Below, in pieces: positions 8,050-15,922 of a DNA stretch of 64,000 bases. Each line of letters begins with the position of its first letter. Within the stretch, counting starts at the first letter, position 1. Location of the stretch: NCBI GenBank assembly GCA_963836405.1, contig CAWIJL010000011.1, positions 1 through 64,000 on the forward strand. The letters are read 5' to 3'. A model generated the notes under the pieces. It was not told where the DNA came from. It saw only the letters and a list, made by a program, of their open reading frames with translations, and ran no database searches. This stretch comes from CAWIJJ01 sp963836405 (GTDB lineage Bacteria; Acidobacteriota; Terriglobia; Bryobacterales; Bryobacteraceae). A program made the position numbers and the translations under genes.

Positions 8050-8901
8050 GTGAAGGGCTCGAAGCGAGCGTTGCGTTGGGCCGTATTGTTGGCCGTTTGC
8101 GCCGGCGGCGTGTGGGCGTTTCAAAAACCGTTCCGCGTGTTGATGAGCATGGAGCCGGCGGACAACATCCCCCTGCCTGCCGATTACCTGGATAAGACCG
8201 AGTGGGTGCAGGCCCGCCTCATGTACCCGAACCATCCCGAGGCCCGCTTCACCCGGCGGTCCTACTTCGGCGAGCTCGACTGGCGGCTGGGCGGCACTAG
8301 TTGGACGCAGGACTACCCTCGCGCCGACCGCCATTTCGCCCAGGCCCTCCGCCGCCTCACCCGCGTCAATGCCCGCTCCGTCGAGCAGCCCAATAACCCC
8401 GACGACCTCGACGACTTTTTCAACTGGCCCTGGATGGTCGCCGGCGAAATGGGCGACTGGCGCCTCACCGACACTCAGGCTGCCACCATCCGGGAGTACC
8501 TCCTGCGCGGCGGATTCATCTACATGGACGACTTCTGGAACGAAGACGAGTGGGGCCGTTTCATGGAAAGCATGCACAAGGTCTTCCCGGACCGCTCCGC
8601 CGTCGAGATCCCCGATCAGGATCCCATCTTCCACACCGTCTACGATCTGGACAAGCGCTACCAGATCCTCGGCCAGTGGTCCCTCAACAACCGCGGCTGG
8701 ATGTGGCAGCGCGCCGCCGGAACCACCCCGCACTGGCGCGGCATCTACGACGACAAGGGCCGCATCATGGTGGCCATGACCTTCAACAACGATGTCGGCG
8801 ATTCCTGGGAATGGGCCGACGAGCCTCGCTACCCCGAGAAGTACTCGGCCCTCGGCCTCCGCCTCGGAGTCAACTTCGTCATCTACTCCTTCACCCACTG
8901 A
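8050..8901 (+). CDS. DUF4159 domain protein (paralog 1)
   Basis: A 283-residue exported protein: an N-terminal hydrophobic segment (ALRWAVLLAVCAGGVWAF) precedes one DUF4159 domain. Conserved stretches are FTRRSYFGELDWRLG, RLTRVNARSVE, LRGGFIYMDDFWNEDEW, DPIFHTVYDLD and GDSWEWADEPRYPEKYS, shared with the protein at 60717-61511. Start GTG 8050 is chosen because GGAGAGAGG ends seven bases before it; ATG 8023, inside the preceding gene, is an alternative. The family has a glutamine-amidotransferase-like fold, but its role here is unknown. The upstream TIM-barrel gene ends 16 nt earlier. Confidence 0.85.
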   Translation: MKGSKRALRWAVLLAVCAGGVWAFQKPFRVLMSMEPADNIPLPADYLDKTEWVQARLMYPNHPEARFTRRSYFGELDWRLGGTSWTQDYPRADRHFAQALRRLTRVNARSVEQPNNPDDLDDFFNWPWMVAGEMGDWRLTDTQAATIREYLLRGGFIYMDDFWNEDEWGRFMESMHKVFPDRSAVEIPDQDPIFHTVYDLDKRYQILGQWSLNNRGWMWQRAAGTTPHWRGIYDDKGRIMVAMTFNNDVGDSWEWADEPRYPEKYSALGLRLGVNFVIYSFTH

Positions 8902-9030
8902 TCAAGGCCCGCACGTAAGTCGCGCGGAACGCCGGACCACCTTTGGCATTGGTTGACCAGTACCACTTACTGCCCAGCCTCGCAGCCCTCCCTTTGACCT
9001 CGCTGGCTAGAACCGCGGGACGGGCACCAG
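8891..9030 (-). pseudogene. C-terminal remnant of an unidentified protein
   Basis: On the minus strand a sensible peptide (KWYWSTNAKGGPAFRATYV, then RALISG and stop at 8891-8893) can be read over about 40 codons, with a stop upstream in the same frame and no start. Its composition looks like a true protein tail, but I do not recognise the family. The stop overlaps the end of the DUF4159 gene. Confidence 0.35.
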
Positions 9031-9232
9031 ATCGCGGTCAGCGGCATCGCTCTGTGCCCTGTTTCGGAGAATGTTCCCGTCGCGGCCTTACCTCCCGGGG
9101 CTTCCGTCCTCGAGGTTGCCTCGCGGCGGTGCTCTGACCGTGAGGCAGTGGTCAGGCGGGCGCGCTTCAAAGTTATCGATTGATGCGTGCGGAGATCAGC
9201 CGCTCCAGCCCGGTGGAGCTGGGCGCCAAGCC
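9031..9232. other. Intergenic, no gene seen
   Basis: Between the remnant and the DUF1223 gene only short, unconvincing frames are present. One minus-strand stretch (near 8980-9060, DAADRDLVPVPRF then stop) might be another gene tail. Confidence 0.4.
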
Positions 9233-9958
9233 TTACCGCCCCGCGCCCAACATGGCCGCGCCCCACACCGGCCCGTTGTCCGACTCCTGCACGAAGGCCA
9301 CCACACGCATGCCCGCTTCCACCGCCACCTGGCCGCGAAACCCTTTGCTGCCGGTCACCACGCCCACTTCTTTGAGCGACTTCACCATCGCCACGTGCCG
9401 CAGCCGCCGCCCCTTATTCTCGCCCCGCAGCACGTCCGAGCTTCCCGCTTCCGCCGCGTAGGCTACAAAGACGTGCGCCTTGCGCGCGGTACCAGCCGGA
9501 AGCGCGTCTGCTTCGAGCATCACCTTGTCGCCCTCGCGCGCCAGCCGCACTCCCACCCCGGGCTTCGCTTTCGCCGCGACGCGAATCGCCGCCAGGGCCG
9601 CGCCGCTGTCGTTGCCAACGAATTCGGTCCGCCCGTTCACCACCATCTGCGGCGTGTACGGGCCCTCGATGCCGAACCGCCGCGCGTAGAGCTCCTGCCG
9701 CTCGCTGGCGGCGTGCGAGGAGTACGGATCCGTCCAGCCGATGTAGTTCCAGTAGTCCACATGCTCGCTCAGTACGATAATCTCCGCGCCCGCAACGGGT
9801 TGGCTCCGGTCCAGTTTTTCGAGCAAGGCGTCCGCCGGAGGGCAGCTCGAGCAGCCTTCGCTCGTGAACAGCTCCACCAGCACCGGCCGCGCCTGCTCCG
9901 CCGGCAGAGACATGGCCGCCGCCCCCAGAAACGCAGCCGCAAGCATCAGTTTCGCCAT
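9233..9958 (-). CDS. DUF1223 thioredoxin-like exported protein
   Basis: The 241-residue protein has a signal peptide (MAKLMLAAAFLGAAAMSLPA) and then the DUF1223 core. VLVELFTSEGCSSCPPADAL at about 27-46 carries a CxxC redox motif, followed by VLSEHVDYWNYIGWTDPYSS and PYTPQMVVNGRTEFVG, which has the cis-proline expected near the active site. DUF1223 proteins adopt a thioredoxin-like fold; substrates are not established. It is transcribed away from the ECF sigma gene, and the 109-bp gap holds two palindromes, so the pair may be co-regulated. Confidence 0.88.
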   Translation of the reverse strand: MAKLMLAAAFLGAAAMSLPAEQARPVLVELFTSEGCSSCPPADALLEKLDRSQPVAGAEIIVLSEHVDYWNYIGWTDPYSSHAASERQELYARRFGIEGPYTPQMVVNGRTEFVGNDSGAALAAIRVAAKAKPGVGVRLAREGDKVMLEADALPAGTARKAHVFVAYAAEAGSSDVLRGENKGRRLRHVAMVKSLKEVGVVTGSKGFRGQVAVEAGMRVVAFVQESDNGPVWGAAMLGAGR

Positions 9959-10010
9959 ACAGCCGTCTATCCCTCCCCGCCCTGTAATTATTCCTCAAAA
10001 AAATTGGCTT

Positions 10011-10045
10011 CCGGGAATATTCCGGCCCTCCCGCCGGATATCCGG
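10011..10045. promoter_or_regulatory. Two palindromes 21 bp apart in a divergent promoter region
   Basis: GGAATATTCC (10014-10023, within CCGGGAATATTCCGG) and CCGGATATCCGG (10034-10045) are perfect palindromes. Their centres are 21 bp apart, two helical turns, so two dimers would bind the same face. They lie 23-57 nt before the sigma-factor start and upstream of the divergent DUF1223 gene. Confidence 0.5.
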
Positions 10046-10067
10046 TCAGAAACGTACGCGTGACGCC

Positions 10068-10625
10068 ATGCTATTCTCCCGCAAACCCCGTACCGCCGAT
10101 TTCGAGGCCGCGGCCCTCCCGCACTTGAACGAGATCTACCGGACGGCGGCGCGGTTGCTCGGCGACGCCACCCGCGCCGACGACGTCGTGCAGGATGTGT
10201 ACCTCCAGGCCTGGAAGTCCTTCGACAAGTTCGAACCCGGAACCAATTGCCGCGCCTGGCTGTTCAAAATTCTGTTTTATTGCATGAACCACTACCGGCG
10301 CAAGTGGCTCAGCGTCCGCCTGGTCCGCGAAAGTGAGGAAGTGTCGGAACAGGCCGTTGCCGCGCCGCCGCCACCCGCTGCCCAGGTAACCGACCAGGAG
10401 ATGCTGCGCGCCCTCGCCGCGATTCCGCGGGAGTTCCGCGCCGTCGTCCTCCTGATAGACGTCGAGGAGTTCACTTATAAGGAGGCAGCCGGCATTTTGA
10501 ACGTGCCCATCGGGACCGTGATGTCGCGCCTCAGCCGCGGACGCAAACTGCTCCGCGAAAAGCTGGCCGGCATGGCATATTCTTACGGCATCGGTGCCCT
10601 GATCCAGGAAGGACAAACCACATGA
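10068..10625 (+). CDS. ECF RNA polymerase sigma factor
   Basis: This 185-residue protein has only sigma regions 2 and 4. Region 2 contains LGDATRADDVVQDVYLQAW and CRAWLFKILFYCMNHYRRK at about 35-80; region 4 contains ALAAIPREFRAVVLLIDVEE and YKEAAGILNVPIGTVMSRLS at about 120-165. ATG 10068 gives the normal family length. Its stop overlaps the ATG of the anti-sigma gene (ATGA), implying translational coupling. It should direct core polymerase to a small regulon when released by that partner. Confidence 0.93.
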   Translation: MLFSRKPRTADFEAAALPHLNEIYRTAARLLGDATRADDVVQDVYLQAWKSFDKFEPGTNCRAWLFKILFYCMNHYRRKWLSVRLVRESEEVSEQAVAAPPPPAAQVTDQEMLRALAAIPREFRAVVLLIDVEEFTYKEAAGILNVPIGTVMSRLSRGRKLLREKLAGMAYSYGIGALIQEGQTT

Positions 10626-11506
10626 ACAAGGGATCGACGAGCTGCGAAAGAACGCAAAGCTGCCTGGATTCCTATATCGGCAGAGAGTTGAAGGCGGAAG
10701 AGCGCCGGCAGGTGCAGCGCCACCTGGAAGAGTGCGCCGCCTGCGCCTCGGAACATGAAGCGCGCACGCGCCTGCGTTCGCGCCTTAAGGCCGCGGTGCT
10801 GGCCTCCAGCGTTCCGCCGGACCTTCACGTTCGCGTACGCGAGCAGATCCGCCAGCCGCGCCGCGATTCCCGCCTGTCGTCGCTGTTCGTCTGGAACGGC
10901 TGGGCGGCCGGCGCGGTGGCCATGGCCGCGCTCGTCGTCACCGCCGGAGTCTGGCTCAATCCCCCGCGCGAAACGCTGCCTCCGCTGAACGACGCGCCGC
11001 GGCAGACCGCCTTTTTCCGCCGCATCTCTGCCAACATCGCGCAGGTGTTGCGCGTGGGCCTCGGAGACCACGTCCACTGCGCCATATTCCGCGACTATTC
11101 CAAGATGACACCGCCGCCCCCCGAGCGGATGGAAGCCGAATTGGGCCCCGAATTCAAGGGCCTCCTGAAGGTCGTCAAGAGCGCGATTCCGGAAGGCTAC
11201 CAGGTAGTGATGGCGCATCATTGCAGTTACATGCAGCGCAAGTTCACCCACGTAACCATGAAGAGGGGTGACAGCCTGATCTCGCTGGTGATCGCGGAAA
11301 AGCAGCCAGGCGAATCGCTGGCCGGCCTGTCGCGTTCCGCCAACGCCTTCGGAATTCCCGTCTATCAGTCCGGCGCCGAGCGCTTCCAGGTGGCCGGATT
11401 CGAGGCCGGACGTTACTTCGCCTTCGTCGTCTCCGAACTGCGAGGCAGCCGGAACCTCCAGATCGCGCAGACCCTCGCCCCCTCCGTCAGCAGCCTTCTG
11501 TCCTGA
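10622..11506 (+). CDS. Membrane anti-sigma factor with zf-HC2 domain and His/Cys-rich C-terminus
   Basis: The 294-residue protein starts with a zinc-binding anti-sigma domain (CLDSY...HLEECAACASEHE, residues about 14-47), a helical linker and one membrane segment (WAAGAVAMAALVVTAGVWL, about 96-115). The outer part has an unusual pair of motifs, GDHVHCAIFRDY and MAHHCSYMQRKFTHV, followed by SLISLVIAEK. These His and Cys residues could bind metal or haem and act as the stress sensor; this is inference. Start overlaps the sigma gene by ATGA. The two proteins should form a sequestering complex at the inner membrane. Confidence 0.85.
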   Translation: MNKGSTSCERTQSCLDSYIGRELKAEERRQVQRHLEECAACASEHEARTRLRSRLKAAVLASSVPPDLHVRVREQIRQPRRDSRLSSLFVWNGWAAGAVAMAALVVTAGVWLNPPRETLPPLNDAPRQTAFFRRISANIAQVLRVGLGDHVHCAIFRDYSKMTPPPPERMEAELGPEFKGLLKVVKSAIPEGYQVVMAHHCSYMQRKFTHVTMKRGDSLISLVIAEKQPGESLAGLSRSANAFGIPVYQSGAERFQVAGFEAGRYFAFVVSELRGSRNLQIAQTLAPSVSSLLS

Positions 11507-11562
11507 AAACTCTCGCCTCAGGCCTGTCGACAGGCGACATCGATGAGCGTCCCTATTTCCTC

Positions 11563-11600
11563 TTGACTATCTACAATTCCTCGGCGTATTGTAGATAGTC
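11563..11600 (+). promoter_or_regulatory. padR box: PadR-type operator overlapping a promoter
   Basis: GACTATCTACAAT (11565-11577) and ATTGTAGATAGTC (11588-11600) form a perfect 13-bp inverted repeat with a 10-bp spacer. TTGACT (11563-11568) and TATTGT (11587-11592), 18 bp apart, overlap it as plausible -35 and -10 boxes. The repeat ends 14 bp before the PadR start, the usual position for autorepression. Confidence 0.75.
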
Positions 11601-11614
11601 GAGAGGAGAAGCGC

Positions 11615-11944
11615 ATGGGCAAACCTTCCGACCTCATCCAGGGCACGCTGGACCTGTTGATCCTCAAAACCATTTCCCTCGAACCGATGCACGGCTGGGG
11701 CATCGCGCAACGCATCCAGCAGGTCAGCGGCGAGATCCTGCAGATTCAGCAGGGGTCGCTCTATCCGGCCTTGCAACGCCTCGAATCGCAGGCCTGGATC
11801 AAGTCCGACTGGCGCGCGACCGACAATAACCGCCGCGCCAAATTCTATTCCCTCACCGCCGCCGGCCGCCGACAGCTCGAAAAGGAGCTGGCCAACTGGA
11901 AGCGCCTCTCCGGCGCCGTCGGCCTCATCGTGGAGATGGTATGA
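11615..11944 (+). CDS. padR: PadR-family transcriptional repressor
   Basis: A 109-residue winged-helix protein typical of PadR repressors that precede acidobacterial permeases: MGKPSDLIQGTLDLLILKT, MHGWGIAQRIQ, QGSLYPALQRLE, FYSLTAAGRRQLEKE. The short C-terminal helix provides dimerisation. GAGAGGAG before the ATG is a strong ribosome binding site. Its stop overlaps the permease start (ATGATG). It should bind the palindrome at 11565-11600 and repress itself and the permease until an inducer, probably a toxic compound, is bound. Confidence 0.94.
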   Translation: MGKPSDLIQGTLDLLILKTISLEPMHGWGIAQRIQQVSGEILQIQQGSLYPALQRLESQAWIKSDWRATDNNRRAKFYSLTAAGRRQLEKELANWKRLSGAVGLIVEMV

Positions 11945-14628
11945 TGCGCACTCTCAATCGCCTCCTCTATCTCGTCCGCGCCCTCTTCCGCCGCGCCTCG
12001 CTCGACCGGGGGCTCGACGAGGAGATGCAGTTCCACCTCGAAGCGCTCACCCGGCAGAAGGTCGCGGCCGGTCTATCGCCAGCCGCCGCCCGCGCTGCCG
12101 CGCTTCGGGAGTTCGGCGGCGTGGCGCAGTTCCAGGAAGAGTGCCGTGACAAACGGCCCAGCCGCTGGCTGCTCGATTTCCTTTCCGACCTCCAGTACGC
12201 CATTCGCCTCTTCCGGAAGAGCCCCGGCTTCACCGCCGTCGCCCTGCTTTCGCTCGCCCTCGGCATCGGCGCCAACTCCGCCATCTTCACACTGGCCGAA
12301 GCCGTCATGTTCCGTCAACTCCCCGTGCGTCAGCCGGCGGCCCTGGTGCAGATCCTTGGCGCCGTCCCCGCCAGTGCCGCCCGGCAGGGATCTTTCTCCT
12401 ATCCCACCTTCGAGTGGCTGCGCGCGAACGGCGGCATGTTCTCCCACGTCTTCACCTGGAGCTCGCGGCAGATCGAAGCCGGGCAGGGCGACGCTATGGA
12501 ATGGGTGGCGCTCGAACGCGTCTCGGAGGACTACTTCGCCGGCCTTGGCGTCTCTGCCCGGATCGGCCGCATTCTCACGGACGAAAGCCGGCAGCCCATG
12601 GTCGCGGTCCTCAGCTACAACTGGTGGCGCAAACGGTACCAGTCGGATCCCGCCGTCCTCGGCCGCACGGTCCGGCTCGGCGGCGTTCCCTTTACGATTG
12701 TCGGCGTGGCGCCCGCGGGCTTTTCCGGGGCCGTGGTGGGCGCCGCGCCCGACATCTATGTTCCCCTCGCCGCCGCCGGGCCCTTCGCCTCCGAGACCCG
12801 GATGTTCAGTCGAAGGACCTCCGTCTGGCTGCCCCTGATGGCCCGGCTCGCCCCCGGCGTCCCCTCCGCGCGCTCCTCCGCCGGCCTGCAATCGCTCTGG
12901 TCCGCGATGATCGCCCAGACCGGCCCGCCGGATCGCGACGGCCGCATCGTCGAAGGATTCAGCGAGCTTCGCGGCCAGCTTCTGCCCGCCTCCACCGAGA
13001 TATCCCCGCTCCGGCGCCGCTTCGAGCGGCCCCTCGAAGTGCTGGCCGTCGTCGTCGCCATCGTCCTCCTGATCGCGTGCATCAATCTCACCAATCTCCT
13101 GCTCGCCCGCGGCCTCTCGCGCCGGCGCGAGTTCGCCCTCCGGGCCGCCGTCGGCGCCCGCCTCGTCCGCCTCGTCCGCCAGTTACTCACCGAGGGCCTG
13201 CTGCTCGCTGCCGGCGGCGGCACTCTGGGGCTGCTCTTCGCCCGTTGGAGCAGCAGCCTGCTCGCCGCCATGCTCTCCACCAGCCGCGACGCCATCGTTC
13301 TCGACCTCCGCCCCGGCCTCTCCCTGGCTCTCTTCACTGCCGCACTCACCCTCACCGCTACGCTGCTGTTTGCCCTCGTCCCCGCGTTGCGCGCCCTACG
13401 CTCCGGCCTGAATCCGCTGCTCAAAGAGGCGGCCGGTCGGCTCACCGGCCCCGGCGCTTCCAACCGTTCCCTGCTGGTCGCACAGGTGGCCCTGTCCCTA
13501 TTACTCGTCTCCGCCTCCGTCCTTTTCCTGCGAACCTTTCAAAACCTGAATGCCGTCCACCTCGGCTTCGAGCCCGATCGCGTGCTCATCGCCAGCCTGG
13601 ATCCCGCCCGCGCCGGAATCCCCGATGCCGGCCTCCCTGCGTTCTATCGCGACATTCAGGCCCGCCTGCAGTCCTTACCCGGTGTCCAGTCCACCAGCCT
13701 CGCCATGATGTCCCCCATCCAGAACTGCTGCTGGGGCGAGAAAATGACCGTCCGGGGCTATACCGGGCCGCCCGAAGAACGCGTCAGCACCTTCCTCAAC
13801 CTGGTGAACCCGGACTTCTTTCGCACCATGGGGACCCGGCTCTTGCGCGGTCGCGATTTCGATCCGCGCGATACGCCCGGCTCGCCCGCCGTAGCCATCG
13901 TGAGCGAATCCTTCGTGCGAAAATACTTCGGCCGCGCCAACCCCATCGGGCGCGTCATCGCGCTGCCCTCCGGCTATCGGTCGAGTCCAATGCAGATTGT
14001 CGGCGTGGTGGAGGACTCGCGCTTTGTCGACCTCCGCGGACCGGCCCGCATGGCCGCCTACTTCCCCATCTCGCAGACTAAAGACGAGCCCGCCAGCCTC
14101 GAAATAGTCGTGCGCACCGCCGGCCGCCCCATGCAACTGGCGTCGGCGGTTCAACGCACCATCCACTCCTTCCATCCCGCCATCCCGGTGAAGTTCCGTT
14201 CGCTCGAGCAGGAAGTGGCCGGTGTGGTCGTGTATGAACGGCTGCTCGCCATGCTGAGCAGCTTCCTCGGCGTGTTGGCGCTGGCGCTCGCCGCCATCGG
14301 CCTCTACGGCGTGCTCTCCTATTCGGTCGCGCGCCGCACCGCTGAGCTCGGGGTGCGCGTCGCCCTGGGAGCCGCCACAGCAAGCGTCCTCTGGCTCGTC
14401 CTCCGGCAGTGCCTGGCGCTCGTCGCCGCCGGCCTCGCCGCCGGCACTGCTGCCGCCGCCACCTTGAGCGAACTCGTCGAATCGCTGCTGTTCGGCGTCC
14501 AGCCTGCCGACCCGGCCATGCTGGCCATCTCGGCCGCCCTGCTGGGCGCGGTAGCGCTGCTCGCGGCCTGGATCCCCGCGCGCCGCGCCGCCGCCGTCGA
14601 TCCCGTGCGCGCCCTTCGCTATGAGTAA
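11941..14628 (+). CDS. MacB/FtsX-type ABC permease (acidobacterial duplicated permease, ADOP)
   Basis: At 895 residues this has the ADOP layout. An N-terminal cytoplasmic stretch (LDEEMQFHLEALTRQKVAAG, ALREFGG) comes first, then a first membrane segment at about 85-105 (FTAVALLSLALGIGANSAIF) and a periplasmic MacB_PCD domain. Three FtsX-type helices follow (ending VVVAIVLLIACINLTNLLLA region), then the same unit again, ending with AELGVRVALGA and PARRAAAVDPVRALRYE. No ATPase gene is adjacent, as usual for these orphan permeases. The PadR gene immediately upstream, overlapping by 4 nt, points to inducible export. Confidence 0.93.
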   Translation: MMRTLNRLLYLVRALFRRASLDRGLDEEMQFHLEALTRQKVAAGLSPAAARAAALREFGGVAQFQEECRDKRPSRWLLDFLSDLQYAIRLFRKSPGFTAVALLSLALGIGANSAIFTLAEAVMFRQLPVRQPAALVQILGAVPASAARQGSFSYPTFEWLRANGGMFSHVFTWSSRQIEAGQGDAMEWVALERVSEDYFAGLGVSARIGRILTDESRQPMVAVLSYNWWRKRYQSDPAVLGRTVRLGGVPFTIVGVAPAGFSGAVVGAAPDIYVPLAAAGPFASETRMFSRRTSVWLPLMARLAPGVPSARSSAGLQSLWSAMIAQTGPPDRDGRIVEGFSELRGQLLPASTEISPLRRRFERPLEVLAVVVAIVLLIACINLTNLLLARGLSRRREFALRAAVGARLVRLVRQLLTEGLLLAAGGGTLGLLFARWSSSLLAAMLSTSRDAIVLDLRPGLSLALFTAALTLTATLLFALVPALRALRSGLNPLLKEAAGRLTGPGASNRSLLVAQVALSLLLVSASVLFLRTFQNLNAVHLGFEPDRVLIASLDPARAGIPDAGLPAFYRDIQARLQSLPGVQSTSLAMMSPIQNCCWGEKMTVRGYTGPPEERVSTFLNLVNPDFFRTMGTRLLRGRDFDPRDTPGSPAVAIVSESFVRKYFGRANPIGRVIALPSGYRSSPMQIVGVVEDSRFVDLRGPARMAAYFPISQTKDEPASLEIVVRTAGRPMQLASAVQRTIHSFHPAIPVKFRSLEQEVAGVVVYERLLAMLSSFLGVLALALAAIGLYGVLSYSVARRTAELGVRVALGAATASVLWLVLRQCLALVAAGLAAGTAAAATLSELVESLLFGVQPADPAMLAISAALLGAVALLAAWIPARRAAAVDPVRALRYE

Positions 14629-14687
14629 ACCGGCGACAACGGCCGCCGAGGCGGACAGCAACATTGGAGCGAGGCCGGCCAAAGGGA

Positions 14688-14717
14688 TTCCACTGTGGAG
14701 TAGGATCCACAATGGAA
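14688..14717. promoter_or_regulatory. Operator covering the antitoxin start codon
   Basis: TTCCACTGTGGA (14688-14699) and TCCACAATGGAA (14706-14717) are inverted repeats matching at 11 of 12 positions with a 6-bp spacer. The right arm contains the antitoxin ATG (14712) and the spacer holds its likely ribosome binding site. Ribbon-helix-helix antitoxins normally bind such sites to repress their own operon. Confidence 0.6.
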
Positions 14718-14945
14718 ACGATTCAGGTCGTCCTCGACTCCAAACTTTTGCGCGCTACAGAACTTGCAGCGCGGCGAACGAAACTGAATCGCTCCGCACT
14801 GATTCGTGAGGCGCTCCGAGCCCATCTGAAGAACCTCGCGATCCGCGAACGCGAACTCCGCGACCGCAAAGGATACGAAGCCTGCCCAAGAGACTTGGGA
14901 GACCTGTCCGCTTGGGAAGCGGAGGCGATGTGGCCGGAGCAATAA
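14712..14945 (+). CDS. Ribbon-helix-helix (CopG-like) antitoxin
   Basis: A 77-residue protein with an RHH DNA-binding N-terminus (METIQVVLDSKLLRATELAA, NRSALIREALRAHLK) and a charged C-terminal tail (RERELRDRKGYE..., LGDLSAWEAEAMW) that would wrap the toxin. It is followed by a MazF-like toxin whose start lies inside this gene. Antitoxin and toxin form a type II module; the antitoxin neutralises the ribonuclease and, with it, represses transcription. Confidence 0.9.
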   Translation: METIQVVLDSKLLRATELAARRTKLNRSALIREALRAHLKNLAIRERELRDRKGYEACPRDLGDLSAWEAEAMWPEQ

Positions 14946-15262
14946 CCAGGCGCGATATTCGACTTTACCGTTTTGCGCCTCCGGACAAAGCCAGGCCTGT
15001 CGTAGTGCTGACGCGGGACAGCGCCCTTCGATACCTATCCACGGCAACAGTCGCGCCGATTACTTCCAATATCCGAGGGGTTCCCTCGGAAGTGAGATTG
15101 GATGAAGACGATGGGATGAAGGCCCCTTGTGCCGTGAATCTTCACAATCCGGTAACAGTCTCGCAACAACGTTTGGGAAGGCGGCTGGCTCATCTGGCCC
15201 CAGTGCGAATGAGTGAAGTATGTGCGGCCCTGCGTTTCTCCCTCGGCTGCGACGGGGAGTAA
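14930..15262 (+). CDS. mazF: MazF/PemK-family endoribonuclease toxin
   Basis: The 110-residue product has the MazF beta-barrel signature: DIRLYRF, ARPVVVLTRDSALRYLS, ATVAPITSNIRGVPSEVRL, GMKAPCAVNLHNPVTV, GRRLAHLAPVRMSEVCAAL. The Arg of ARPVVVLT and the Thr/Ser of APITS are the usual catalytic region. GTG 14930 has GGAGG four bases before it; a TTG at 14912 is an alternative. It overlaps the antitoxin by 16 nt. The usual opening GEI(Y/W) tryptic segment is replaced by DIRLYRF, so the N-terminal strand is slightly short. Intact frame suggests a functional mRNA interferase. Confidence 0.9.
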   Translation: MAGAITRRDIRLYRFAPPDKARPVVVLTRDSALRYLSTATVAPITSNIRGVPSEVRLDEDDGMKAPCAVNLHNPVTVSQQRLGRRLAHLAPVRMSEVCAALRFSLGCDGE

Positions 15263-15280
15263 GCGCCCGCTGCCGAAGAA

Positions 15281-15571
15281 TTGAGCGCCGTCAAGAATCT
15301 GCTCGACGTGAGGGTCGAACCTCTGGCGCGCTCGCTGGCGCTCGCTCGATCCGAGGAGACGAAATCACGCCCGAGACGGCAGCGGCTCTCGATCGTGCCC
15401 ACCGAACTGAGAACCATCGATCGCGAGACCGCAATCCAGGCACCGGAAACTGGCTTACGCCTCCGCTGTGGCGACTACCGCGTCTCCTTCGATCACGCCG
15501 GCGACAACCGAATCGACATAACGAGTATGCGGCACCGACGCGAGCATACCTCTGACGGCTGGGACAGGTAG
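15281..15571 (+). pseudogene. RelE/ParE-like toxin remnant
   Basis: The C-terminal half reads GLRLRCGDYRVSFDHAGDN then IDITSMRHRREHT, matching the end of RelE/ParE toxins (RLRVGDYRVxF...RVRHRREAY). The N-terminal half has only partial likeness and the frame starts at TTG without a ribosome binding site. No antitoxin gene is next to it. It is probably a decayed toxin gene. Confidence 0.5.
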
Positions 15572-15670
15572 ACCGCGCGAGGCACTCGAAATTCCACGCC
15601 ACCCCGTGGAGTTCACGCTGTCGTCACCGCCAAAACCGGCGTCCACCCGGAGTCCAACGTTCGGCGACAA

Positions 15671-15922
15671 TTAGACTTCCCGGCGGAAAAATAACGCCGG
15701 ACAGTACGGCGCCTGCTGTGTGTGCGGAGCGTTGCACCATCGTTCCGGTGTTAAGTGCAACCCCAGCGCCGACGCGAACTGACCCGTGGTAAGGACGCCC
15801 GGACCAATGCCGGGATCGTGCGGGAAAACATGGTACTTGTCAAAACTCGGCCTTTCCCGCCCGTAGGCTTCAGCACACAGAAGTACAGCGATACAGAGCG
15901 CCGGAATACTCGAACGAACCAT
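15671..15922 (-). CDS. Possible small exported protein, unknown
   Basis: An 83-residue frame starting at ATG 15922 begins with a signal-peptide-like sequence (MVRSSIPALCIAVLLCAEAYG), then ERPSFDKYHVFPHDPG and a C-terminus with three Cys-proximal residues (RWCNAPHTQQAPYCPALFF). No family is recognised and no good ribosome binding site is visible. It lies in a debris-rich gap and may be a gene fragment. Confidence 0.3.
   Translation of the reverse strand: MVRSSIPALCIAVLLCAEAYGRERPSFDKYHVFPHDPGIGPGVLTTGQFASALGLHLTPERWCNAPHTQQAPYCPALFFRREV

Noticed and set aside
7999..8898. Long open frame on the strand opposite the first DUF4159 gene
   Set aside because: It mirrors codon bias in GC-rich DNA; the plus-strand frame has clear family motifs.
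9997..10003. A7 run as an intrinsic terminator on the minus strand
   Set aside because: It lies upstream of the DUF1223 gene on its own strand and is separated from the nearest palindrome by about nine bases.
12414..14081. A 555-codon alternative frame within the first permease
   Set aside because: Very rich in Arg and Pro, without domains; typical of an out-of-phase frame in high-GC DNA.
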